A model generated the notes under the pieces. The model ran no database searches. It saw nothing but the letters and a program-made list of their open reading frames with translations, and was not told where the DNA came from. A program made the translations under genes and the position numbers. Below are positions 1-6,553 of a stretch of DNA of 18,377 bases, piece after piece. Positions within the stretch are counted from its first letter, which is position 1. The number at the start of each line of letters is the position of its first letter. Origin of the DNA: Alphaproteobacteria bacterium (GTDB lineage Bacteria > Pseudomonadota > Alphaproteobacteria > Rs-D84); NCBI GenBank assembly GCA_017937735.1, contig JAGBCZ010000004.1:1-18377 (forward strand). Reading direction: 5' to 3'.

Positions 1-153
1 AGATATGGCGAAACAACGGACGGACAGACAAATAGCGATGTAGAAGCAGCTATTAATAATGTTGTAGACGCAGTGCAGAATGCGGTTTGGATGAACGAAC
101 AATTAACTGAAAAAAGGAAAGAGATAGAGAATTTGCGAGATTTGGACATATAA
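1..153 (+). CDS. C-terminal end of an unknown protein (partial)
   Basis: An open frame enters from the left edge and ends at TAA 151-153, giving the last 50 residues of a protein. The visible part is hydrophilic and probably helical, with a charged tail (EKRKEIENLRDLDI). There is no membrane segment or recognisable motif. It lies upstream of and in the same direction as the FtsK-like gene, with a terminator hairpin between them, so it is probably the last gene of another unit in the same accessory segment. Function cannot be assigned. Confidence 0.6.
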   Translation, partial: RYGETTDGQTNSDVEAAINNVVDAVQNAVWMNEQLTEKRKEIENLRDLDI

Positions 154-237
154 AATTGCATAAATAACAATAGGAACTGACACCATTAGGCAATATTGGA
201 CGCTAACTATTGTTACGAGCAAGAAATAATACAAAAG

Positions 238-266
238 GCACTGACAATACATGCAGTGCTTTTTTA
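238..266 (+). terminator. Rho-independent terminator after the partial gene
   Basis: A perfect 6-bp stem GCACTG (238-243) / CAGTGC (254-259) with a 10-nt loop is followed by seven T. It lies 85 nt after the stop at 153 and before the next start at 353. It should therefore end transcription of the partial upstream gene. Confidence 0.75.
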
Positions 267-352
267 TTATTTTTTTGACGCAGGACAGCGATAAAAAAAC
301 TCCTTAGAAACAACAAGATAGCGTCTTAATATATAGGTATAGGAGTAAAAAA

Positions 353-889
353 ATGAATATAAATATTATATTAAAGAACAAATTAATGTTTGATTTGGCT
401 AAATGCCCCCACACACTTGTTGTTTGCAAAAATAAAACACGAGAAACAACAGTAAAATATATTGTAGGCGAACTGTTAAAACAAAATATTACTTGTATAG
501 AAACAGATAGCATAGCAGAAATTGAAGAAGAGCTGGAAGATAGATACAGACTGTTTATTGAAACGGAAACAAGCAGTATTGAAGAATATAACGCAAAACA
601 CGAAGATAAATTAGACTATTGGGTAATTATTATAAAGGATATTAGCTCGTACGATGCATTAAAAGAAATACTTATGAAAGGACGTGCAGCAGGCATTCAT
701 GTAATGCTGTTTGTAAAGAACTTTAGCGGTATAAAGAAAGATAAAGAGCTGATACATATGTTTCCTGTAAGATTAATATATAGAAATTCACACAAACGCG
801 AAACTGTTATTGTTATTAGCGAAATTGGCAAAGGGGCTAAAATATTAAAATTAGACGACGATAACAAGACAAACAGTGAAGTAATATGA
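353..889 (+). CDS. Short FtsK/SpoIIIE-like protein lacking Walker motifs
   Basis: This 178-residue protein follows the FtsK/SpoIIIE motor domain step by step. FDLAKCPHTLVV (residues 13-24) matches the segment that precedes Walker A. EDRYRLF (62-68) and IEEYNAKHEDKLDYW (76-90) match the family ERY and YN regions. VIIIKD (91-96) sits at Walker B and RAAGIHVML (111-119) at the sensor-like RAAGIH block. However, the P-loop is replaced by KNKTRETT (27-34) and the DELAD acidic pair is lost, so ATP hydrolysis is unlikely. The domain is shorter than the roughly 280-residue motor and lacks membrane and gamma domains. The start is supported by AGGAG at 341-345. The gene is AT-rich with many ATA and AGA codons, unlike the core genes. 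The homology is read by eye; a structural or regulatory role in a mobile element is inference. Confidence 0.75.
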   Translation: MNINIILKNKLMFDLAKCPHTLVVCKNKTRETTVKYIVGELLKQNITCIETDSIAEIEEELEDRYRLFIETETSSIEEYNAKHEDKLDYWVIIIKDISSYDALKEILMKGRAAGIHVMLFVKNFSGIKKDKELIHMFPVRLIYRNSHKRETVIVISEIGKGAKILKLDDDNKTNSEVI

Positions 890-914
890 CGCACAGCTTT
901 AACGACAGCTAGGC

Positions 915-942
915 AATAAAAAAACGCTGTTTATACAGCGTT
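915..942 (-). terminator. Terminator overlapping the stop codon of the HUH gene
   Basis: A perfect 7-bp stem AACGCTG (923-929) / CAGCGTT (936-942) has a 6-nt loop that contains the TAA stop of the minus-strand gene (931-933). Read on the minus strand, it is followed by a run of seven T. The 5' arm is therefore coding sequence. No comparable T run follows on the plus strand, so it serves mainly the minus-strand gene. Confidence 0.8.
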
Positions 943-1464
943 AAATAACATAGAGCTGGTATACATATTTTCAAAATCTATATGACGCTTATGTAATGGA
1001 TATTCTTTAACAATATAATTAAACACATCATAGTTAAATACAGTACGTGTAAGCAAGTGATTGTGTACAGGTGTATAATTATTGTTTTTTTGAAATGACT
1101 CGCTGTATGTATCGTAAGTAAGATATAGGTATGGACAATGTAGTAAAGTCTTTTCGATTGCTGTATTAAAGTCGCTTGTTGTTTGTTGCATAAGGTTAAA
1201 TACAGAATGTACATGTAAGATATTGGTTTTGCCATGCTCTATAATAGTAATAGAAGGCAACGGATGCTTAAACCAGTTACGTCCTTGAAAATGTGTTAAT
1301 ATACGTGAATATATTTTTCTGGTTTTTTGCTTGGCTTCTTCTATACTTTTTTGCTGTTGATTGAAGCGCAATGTGCAAAAAACAAGATTGTCAGACAAAT
1401 GCATAGATAATGCTTGCTTGATAAAATGTATAACAGCTGATTGATGTAATTGTTTTACATTCAT
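931..1464 (-). CDS. HUH-type nuclease / replication-initiator-like protein
   Basis: A 177-residue soluble protein carries the three hallmarks of HUH single-strand nucleases in order. These are a beta-strand motif I (FCTLRF, 29-34), a His-hydrophobic-His metal motif HVH (84-86, in NILHVHSVFN), and a tyrosine motif YIVK (150-153) of the YxxK type, where Tyr150 would be the nucleophile. Known members nick and join DNA in rolling-circle plasmid or phage replication, conjugation or transposition. The protein is short and has no helicase domain, so a Rep or small relaxase/transposase-like role fits better than a large relaxase. The start has AAAGGAG six bases upstream. It converges on the FtsK-like gene and lies beside a repeat-rich non-coding region that could hold its origin. 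Motif assignment is by eye; family membership is inferred. Confidence 0.6.
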   Translation of the reverse strand: MNVKQLHQSAVIHFIKQALSMHLSDNLVFCTLRFNQQQKSIEEAKQKTRKIYSRILTHFQGRNWFKHPLPSITIIEHGKTNILHVHSVFNLMQQTTSDFNTAIEKTLLHCPYLYLTYDTYSESFQKNNNYTPVHNHLLTRTVFNYDVFNYIVKEYPLHKRHIDFENMYTSSMLFNAV

Positions 1465-1751
1465 AATAAACTCCTTTGTATATAAAAATAATTTGATTTA
1501 GGGTATAGCTCTCACATAGGAAAAAGCGAAGTCTTTCCTTTGTGTCGGGCGCAAATCCCATAAATTTATGTCAGCACCCGATTTGCTAAAATAAATTTTA
1601 TGGGTGATATATAATATATTTATCGCAAAAACTAAATTTTGTGAACCAAAGTGAAAAATTTTTTTTCGTAAAAATTGCAGTAGTGGACGAAAAAGGGACA
1701 AAAAAGGGAAATAAAATTAGCAATAAAATTGACGCAAACGAACAAAACAAA
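1465..1751. other. Repeat-rich non-coding region between HUH gene and tRNA-Lys
   Basis: No convincing gene lies here. It contains a perfect 12-bp palindrome CATAAATTTATG (1559-1570). It also holds a nested inverted repeat, CACCC (1575-1579) with GGGTG (1602-1606) around TAAAA/TTTTA, and two short tandem direct repeats: AAAAAGGGA at 1690-1698 and 1701-1709, and AATAAAATT at 1710-1718 and 1722-1730. AT-rich iterated repeats and palindromes next to a HUH gene are compatible with a replication or nicking origin, or an attachment region beside the tRNA. Neither is proven. Confidence 0.4.
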
Positions 1752-1778
1752 CAAAAAACCCGCTGATTTCAGCGGGTT
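1752..1778 (-). terminator. Terminator of tRNA-Lys
   Basis: A perfect 10-bp inverted repeat AACCCGCTGA (1757-1766) / TCAGCGGGTT (1769-1778) with a 2-nt centre is followed on the minus strand by a T run. It lies just beyond the CCA end of tRNA-Lys. Confidence 0.85.
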
Positions 1779-1782
1779 ATCC

Positions 1783-1858
1783 TGGTGGGGACACAGGGAC
1801 TCGAACCCTGGACCCAATGATTAAAAGTCATTTGCTCTACCAACTGAGCTATGTCCCC
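1783..1858 (-). tRNA. tRNA-Lys (UUU)
   Basis: A 76-nt cloverleaf on the minus strand starts GGGGACATAGCTCAG, has anticodon TTT (plus-strand 1823-1825) in loop CTTTTAA and T-arm GGTTCGAGTCC, and encodes CCA (1783-1785). The acceptor stem GGGGACA/TGTCCCC pairs fully. Its 3' end faces the accessory segment on the left, the usual geometry for integration into a tRNA gene. Confidence 0.97.
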
Positions 1859-1950
1859 AAAACCGGACCCGGAAAGGGAAAACTTACGTTCTATTTCCGT
1901 GGTTCGGGGCAAATTTTGACATATTTAAAAATAAAAATCAAGAAAAAATA

Positions 1951-2652
1951 CTACTTTTTTTCATTTTTTTGTTTTTTGTTACCTTGGGGGATATCTGATG
2001 GGGCTGATAGATGTGTACTGATGTTTAATGCGGCAACGCTATCCGAATCCAACCAATCAAGAATTTTAGACGTTATCGTTTCCATATATTTAGCAGAAAT
2101 TTTACTGTTTTTATGAAATTTATTCTCGTTAATAAAGTGCGTCATGGCACGGGCAAGCGATGATAAAATTTGGACTTGTTCAGATGTCAAAACATTTGTC
2201 TGGCTGTTACGGTACAACAACGTATCTAAATCGTTATGATATTCGTGCATTTTTTCAATGCTGGCGTTAGATATTTTCAATCTGCGTGATATATCGGATG
2301 CACGCCAAGACAACATACGATTTATATTTTCAGTGCTGGGCTTGATCCGCACGCCCAGCATTTCACGCAATAACAAAATAAGGCTTATCATCAAGACATT
2401 TAATTTATCACTAACACTGTTTGCCATGTGCTGTTTCATCTGCATATTTATGCGACTGTTCGTGTAATCGTACAGCAAAAACACCAGCGGTATAGACAAC
2501 AACGATGCAGAAACATTGATAACTAAATCCCGAATATTATCGTTTGGTGCATTATCTATGGCGCCTGTGTACAAAATAATACCGCCTGCAATCGACATTA
2601 GATACGGCAAAGACTTTAAAAAAACATTACGAAAATTGATTTTCATGCACAT
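1951..2652 (-). CDS. Unknown membrane protein
   Basis: The 233-residue protein has two hydrophobic segments near the N-terminus (about residues 13-31 and 44-62) and a third around 84-100. A hydrophilic, mostly helical cytoplasmic-looking part follows and ends in a Lys-rich tail (NKKQKNEKK). No family is recognised. The start is either ATG at 2652 or ATG at 2646; neither has a clear Shine-Dalgarno sequence. It lies 42 bp behind the MFS transporter gene on the same strand and may be co-transcribed with it. No good terminator is visible before tRNA-Lys, so readthrough into the tRNA is possible. Confidence 0.75.
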   Translation of the reverse strand: MCMKINFRNVFLKSLPYLMSIAGGIILYTGAIDNAPNDNIRDLVINVSASLLSIPLVFLLYDYTNSRINMQMKQHMANSVSDKLNVLMISLILLLREMLGVRIKPSTENINRMLSWRASDISRRLKISNASIEKMHEYHNDLDTLLYRNSQTNVLTSEQVQILSSLARAMTHFINENKFHKNSKISAKYMETITSKILDWLDSDSVAALNISTHLSAPSDIPQGNKKQKNEKK

Positions 2653-2694
2653 ATATTAGCGTATTTTTGCGGCAATAAGTACAGGAACAATAAC

Positions 2695-3870
2695 CTAGCC
2701 CACATTATCAACATCAGGCAACGCACATTTACGGCGCACAAAGGCAAGTGCCCATACGCATATCATCAACATTATCACACCCAGTATAAAAATACTGAAT
2801 GCCCAACTGCCAAACTTTGCGCCCAGACCGATAATGCCGCAAACCGCCATATACACGACATACATCAACGTTGTATAAAGCGACAAAACCACAGAACGAT
2901 GACCCAACGGTATCATATTTTGAAACCTGGAATACATCAGTGTATAAATACCATAGAACAACATATACGCCACCCCCATCATCCATAATGCGCCAGGGGT
3001 ATACGCAAAAGAAAACCCAACATACAATACACCAACCACACCAATTAAAACATACAAGAACAAATCAGAAATCTTGGAAAACAGATACGCAAAGCGTTGA
3101 CCCAATGTTGCGCACGCCAACAAAAAGAACGACAACAGCCCAACATATTCTGTCGGTATCCCAAGTTGCAATCCCAGCGGACTTAAAAAATCATCCAGAA
3201 AAGGCACATTTACCGCCAACAAAGTCAACAGCATAATTGACATCAAACACGGTGTTTTCATACAAATCTGCCATCCTGTACGGAACAGTTTCGTAAAGTG
3301 TACTTTTTTGGCACGCATATTTTGTGGTGGCGTGTACTTGATCGCTAGCAAACATACAATTGATATTACAATCGCAGCAACAGATGCCCACGTAACCCAA
3401 TCATATCCCAAAAACATTAACAGCGACCCAAACGCAGATAATGCAACACCAATTGATTCATATGTCGATTTGCGCCCCAGTATCCGTGTATAATCATCAC
3501 CCATACCATTTGCATACACAGAATCATATAACAGGCCTTCGAATGCAACGCTGCGAAACCCTGCCTGCAACCCCCACAAGACCATCCCCACAACAAACCC
3601 CAGATATGACGGCCAAACCAACCACAATAATATTGCAACCATTTTTAAGAACTGGCCCAGAATCATAGAATAACGTTGGCCAACACGATTTGTAATAAAA
3701 GTTATAGGCATCTGTCCCAATATTGTTGCCAAAGACGATACGATAAACATACTTGATAACTGCAAGTCTGACACACCGTTTTCCAGCATAAAGATTGAAT
3801 ACACAGGTGTCAGCAATAAAAACTTGTTAAAAAACGCAAAACCGTACAAAGAAATCAATAAACGTTTCAA
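2695..3870 (-). CDS. Major facilitator superfamily transporter
   Basis: The 391-residue protein is made of about 11-12 hydrophobic helices with short loops, matching MFS permease length and layout. A basic cytoplasmic loop after the second helix (TNRVGQRYS, around residues 60-68) is in the position of MFS motif A, GxxxDrxGrr. A longer polar linker near the middle (PPQNMRAKKVHFTKLF) separates the two halves. Substrate cannot be told; drug, sugar or organic-acid export or uptake are all possible. The chosen start is TTG at 3870, with an AAAGGGG Shine-Dalgarno seven bases upstream. A TATAAT box lies at 3891-3896, divergent from the promoter of the 606-residue protein. The unknown membrane protein downstream may share its transcript. 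Confidence 0.85.
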   Translation of the reverse strand: MKRLLISLYGFAFFNKFLLLTPVYSIFMLENGVSDLQLSSMFIVSSLATILGQMPITFITNRVGQRYSMILGQFLKMVAILLWLVWPSYLGFVVGMVLWGLQAGFRSVAFEGLLYDSVYANGMGDDYTRILGRKSTYESIGVALSAFGSLLMFLGYDWVTWASVAAIVISIVCLLAIKYTPPQNMRAKKVHFTKLFRTGWQICMKTPCLMSIMLLTLLAVNVPFLDDFLSPLGLQLGIPTEYVGLLSFFLLACATLGQRFAYLFSKISDLFLYVLIGVVGVLYVGFSFAYTPGALWMMGVAYMLFYGIYTLMYSRFQNMIPLGHRSVVLSLYTTLMYVVYMAVCGIIGLGAKFGSWAFSIFILGVIMLMICVWALAFVRRKCALPDVDNVG

Positions 3871-3890
3871 AGTTTTCCCCTTTGGGTCAG

Positions 3891-3920
3891 ATTATACATA
3901 TTTTTCTGCAAAAAAGTACA
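3891..3920 (-). promoter_or_regulatory. Possible promoter of the MFS gene
   Basis: On the minus strand a perfect -10 TATAAT (3891-3896) lies just upstream of the TTG start, with a poor -35 (TGTACT, 3915-3920). It is back to back with the plus-strand promoter at 3928-3956, forming a divergent pair. Confidence 0.4.
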
Positions 3921-3927
3921 GGAAATA

Positions 3928-3956
3928 TTGATTTTTTCGCATTTTTACACTATAAT
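3928..3956 (+). promoter_or_regulatory. Sigma-70-type promoter of the 606-residue protein gene
   Basis: TTGATT (3928-3933), exactly 17 bp, then TATAAT (3951-3956). Transcription would begin near 3963. This rules out the in-frame ATG at 3882 and supports ATG 3987 as the translation start. Confidence 0.8.
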
Positions 3957-3986
3957 AACAAGGACAAGGCAAAAGGCATATACAGT

Positions 3987-5807
3987 ATGGCATTTGAAAC
4001 AAAAAATTTTATTATCGATTTAGTCAAGCAGTTAAACCTGAACAATATGGATGATGCCACGCGTGCCAGACTGACGGACTTACAAAAAAAAGGTGTTGCG
4101 ACCAAAGATCAAAAATCATGGGAACCAGGTAAAGAGCCACCTAAAATAGACGAAATCGATACAAGTGTTACCCCACCTGTATATAAATATAACGGCAATC
4201 CCGCCCCTGGGGGCCCCGCACCAACGACAAACGACCTGGAAGAACTATACCTGAAACTGGTTGTTATTTTACGCGATTTAGCAGCAGATTCTGAATTAAG
4301 CGCATCAGATCCCGTAAAATCATTTTTAGCAGATTTTTATGGTATTGGCAAAGCAGTTGAACCATATACGGCCGCACCAATACCCATTGCTGAAGCTAAC
4401 GCCATCGGTGCTTATATTGCTGCAAATAAGGTATTATTGGCTGCAGGCTTGGGAATTTCCGAAAGTGATTTGGATGCATTAGCCGGCACTTTAACACCCG
4501 CCGCACCGACATACGCCACCAATGCAAAATCGTTAAAAACATTGGATAAATTTCTGGTTGGACTATATAACTGGAACGATAATGGCGGCACACGCCCAAT
4601 ACCAGGCGCATTACCAGCATGCTTGGAAACGGGGGGGGCCATAGATTATGGCAAATTATTTGCTATTCGAAATACGATTAACACACCTGTTGCACCAACC
4701 CCAGCTCAAAAATCACAACTGAACAGCAACATAAATAAGCTGTTCGGCAAATTAGTATCTAATGAAAAACTATTTGAAAAGGTATCCAGCAAAGATGAAG
4801 ACGGTAAAGTATCCAGTTGGGTATCCAAGGGCATAGAAAAATCAAACTACAAATCTGGCGACAATGCACTGACCCCAAAATATACAGATCGCAGTGATAT
4901 GTGGGATGCTGCCAAAGAAAAAATCAAAGATTTATATGTTGATACACTGGGCAAGCTGGAACAAAAACATAAACGGCACATATACACAACAAATGCCAGA
5001 TATATTGTTGCTGGGTTAATCGGCAAAGGCGTCAAACCAACAGATGGAACCATTAAAATTTTAGATACACTAGATGCAATAAATGGCGGTTTACCGAACC
5101 CTGTACAAAAACAAGTAAAGTGGATTAAAGATACTTTGTCCAAAATGAAGAGCACTAAATTCTTTAACGAAGCATTGCGTGATGGCGATCAAATGCGCCA
5201 GCTGGTTCAAGAAATTATCAAAGCGGCTGTACACGAAGACCCACCCAAAGCAGAAGAAGCCAAGGTTGCGTTAGAGATGTTGGCTGTTATGCGTTATACG
5301 TTGACAACATCTTCTGTACGCGACCAATTACGTAAAACAGAATTTAAATTGTTATCCGATGGCAATTTGTCTTTTAACAAGAATAATAAATTTATGCAAT
5401 CATTGACCAGTGCACTGGATAAGACAATACGATTTGGGATGATGACAGCATTTGAAGTTGGGAATTTTGCAAAAAATTCAATCAAACAACAGGGCTTAAA
5501 ATTTGGCAGTGGCACACAAAATCTGGATGAACGAACAACAAACAGCTCAGATTATGCAGATCCAGATAAACAGCAATTAATGGAACAATTATTTGCATTT
5601 TGGGATTTTGTAAATTCGTCTGCAAATACAAAAGATTATAATATCTTTAGAAGACATTCCAGCGCACAAAAAGAATCAGACAAACCAAACGCTGGGGATG
5701 TAAATGTTAATTTAACATCAGGCCCAGTGATGTTGCATCATGACACAAATCAACAGCGTCAATTCTTGGAATTTATGCAGAATAACAATATTGGACGTGC
5801 CGCTTGA
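3987..5807 (+). CDS. Large protein of unknown function (606 aa)
   Basis: No family is recognised. From ATG 3987 the product is 606 residues, with no signal peptide or membrane segment, so it is probably cytoplasmic or exported by a leaderless route. The N-terminal third has Pro/Ala-rich, low-complexity stretches (PAPGGPAPTT; TPAAPTY) suggesting linkers. The middle and C-terminal parts are charged and probably helical (DAAKEKIKDLYVDTLGKLEQ), ending in a polar Asn/Gln-rich tail (FLEFMQNNNIGRAA). The ATG at 3882 would lie upstream of the strong promoter and is rejected; AAAAGG lies 11 bases before 3987. The next gene encodes a phage tail-fibre-like domain and has a matching promoter, so the two may work together as virion-derived or secreted proteins. 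That is inference from proximity only. Confidence 0.8.
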   Translation: MAFETKNFIIDLVKQLNLNNMDDATRARLTDLQKKGVATKDQKSWEPGKEPPKIDEIDTSVTPPVYKYNGNPAPGGPAPTTNDLEELYLKLVVILRDLAADSELSASDPVKSFLADFYGIGKAVEPYTAAPIPIAEANAIGAYIAANKVLLAAGLGISESDLDALAGTLTPAAPTYATNAKSLKTLDKFLVGLYNWNDNGGTRPIPGALPACLETGGAIDYGKLFAIRNTINTPVAPTPAQKSQLNSNINKLFGKLVSNEKLFEKVSSKDEDGKVSSWVSKGIEKSNYKSGDNALTPKYTDRSDMWDAAKEKIKDLYVDTLGKLEQKHKRHIYTTNARYIVAGLIGKGVKPTDGTIKILDTLDAINGGLPNPVQKQVKWIKDTLSKMKSTKFFNEALRDGDQMRQLVQEIIKAAVHEDPPKAEEAKVALEMLAVMRYTLTTSSVRDQLRKTEFKLLSDGNLSFNKNNKFMQSLTSALDKTIRFGMMTAFEVGNFAKNSIKQQGLKFGSGTQNLDERTTNSSDYADPDKQQLMEQLFAFWDFVNSSANTKDYNIFRRHSSAQKESDKPNAGDVNVNLTSGPVMLHHDTNQQRQFLEFMQNNNIGRAA

Positions 5808-5832
5808 TTTTTTGTGCGATTTGTGGTATAAT
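5804..5832 (+). promoter_or_regulatory. Sigma-70-type promoter overlapping the stop of the 606-aa gene
   Basis: TTGATT (5804-5809), 17 bp, TATAAT (5827-5832). The -35 box contains the TGA stop (5805-5807) of the upstream gene. The first ten bases, TTGATTTTTT, are identical to those of the promoter at 3928, pointing to similar expression of the two genes. Confidence 0.8.
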
Positions 5833-5838
5833 ATAAGC

Positions 5839-5907
5839 ATGCGTCACTGAATATCAGTGGCGTTTGTTTTTACCCCTGCCCCATTGTTGGTGACAGGGAT
5901 TTTTTTT
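5839..5907 (+). ncRNA. Leader or small RNA with two terminator-like hairpins
   Basis: Transcription from the TATAAT at 5827 should start near 5839. The following 70 nt fold into hairpin 1 (stem 5842-5850/5854-5862, nine pairs including one G-U, loop ATA, then a T-rich tract). Hairpin 2 follows (CCCTG 5874-5878 / CAGGG 5894-5898, then eight T at 5900-5907). Either hairpin 1 ends the upstream transcript and hairpin 2 ends a short RNA, or this is an attenuator leader for the tail-fibre-like gene, whose start is 29 nt past the T run. No known RNA family is recognised. Confidence 0.45.
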
Positions 5908-5935
5908 AGCTAAATTAAACCAAAAAGGATTTTAT

Positions 5936-6502
5936 ATGACACGTGTTTTACAAATCAGACGTGGCACATCCGCAGAACATGAAAATTTTGTCGGCATGCC
6001 AGGTGAAATAACAATGGATACAGATAATAAAACAATTCGACTGCACGATGGCGAAACATTGGGCGGGACAGTTATCGGTGGAAATTCCGGCCAAAACACA
6101 TCAGGATTTGACATCGCAACCGTACCACAAGAATTCTGGGAAGAAACAGTCGCACGATATACCCCTGCACCGTTCACGGTTATCGAAACACCACCTGTCA
6201 GTTTCAGAAATAATTCATCAGGGCTGGATTACTTAATTGGTGGCGATGATATGCCTAAATTTATCCATGCTGTATTGGTATGCCAAAATGACGAAGCCGG
6301 ATATACCAGCGGGGATGAAGTATGGTGCTGGGGCATCGGAGAACGTGCAAACCCAAGCCCAACACCCGTATCCAGCGCAGCAGGTCAGCGCATCAGACTG
6401 ATGATAGATTCTGGCGTATTTTGGGTCAATCACAAGGTAACGTGTGTAAAAACAAATATAAATGATGCAAATTGGTGTATTTTATACCGAGTTTACTATT
6501 GA
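5936..6502 (+). CDS. Phage tail-fibre-like protein with Mtd_N-type N-terminus
   Basis: The 188-residue product begins with a segment typical of phage tail-tip and fibre proteins of the major tropism determinant N-terminal type. VLQIRRGTSAEHENF (about 4-18), PGEITMDTDNKTIRLHDG (22-39) and then GG match the pattern LRRGT...GE...DTdt..l.iGDG. These domains anchor receptor-binding fibres to a baseplate. The rest, about 50-188, is rich in aromatic residues and beta-forming sequence and could be the displayed part; it ends in CILYRVYY. The start has AAAAAGGA (5922-5929) seven bases upstream. No other phage structural gene is visible, so it is an orphan fibre or a domesticated protein. The 606-residue gene upstream has a matching promoter. 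N-terminal domain assignment is by pattern recognition. Confidence 0.65.
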   Translation: MTRVLQIRRGTSAEHENFVGMPGEITMDTDNKTIRLHDGETLGGTVIGGNSGQNTSGFDIATVPQEFWEETVARYTPAPFTVIETPPVSFRNNSSGLDYLIGGDDMPKFIHAVLVCQNDEAGYTSGDEVWCWGIGERANPSPTPVSSAAGQRIRLMIDSGVFWVNHKVTCVKTNINDANWCILYRVYY

Positions 6503-6527
6503 AAATAAAAAATACCTTTGCTATGCT
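6499..6527 (+). promoter_or_regulatory. Promoter of ackA overlapping the previous stop codon
   Basis: TTGAAA (6499-6504), 17 bp, TATGCT (6522-6527). The -35 contains the TGA stop of the tail-fibre-like gene. Transcription would start near 6534, which excludes the in-frame ATG at 6518 and supports the ackA start at 6554. Confidence 0.6.
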
Positions 6528-6553
6528 GGTGGGCGAAGAAAAAAGGATTTCAC

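Noticed and set aside
1859..1950. Promoter for tRNA-Lys in the 92-nt gap
   Set aside because: Several weak boxes can be drawn on the minus strand but none has a convincing -10 and -35 at normal spacing.
2871..3236. Plus-strand frame of 121 codons inside the MFS gene
   Set aside because: It is the reverse complement of a clear membrane transporter, with no ribosome-binding site and low-complexity Thr/His/Pro content.
3882..3986. In-frame ATG at 3882 extending the 606-residue protein by 35 residues
   Set aside because: The consensus promoter at 3928-3956 lies downstream of this ATG, and no ribosome-binding site precedes it.
5839..5850. Three-codon frame ATG CGT CAC TGA at the predicted start of the leader RNA
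   Set aside because: It has no ribosome-binding site and overlaps the hairpin; a chance frame is the simplest explanation.
6518..6553. In-frame ATG at 6518 extending acetate kinase by 12 residues
   Set aside because: It overlaps the promoter, while the family N-terminus and the good ribosome-binding site begin at 6554.
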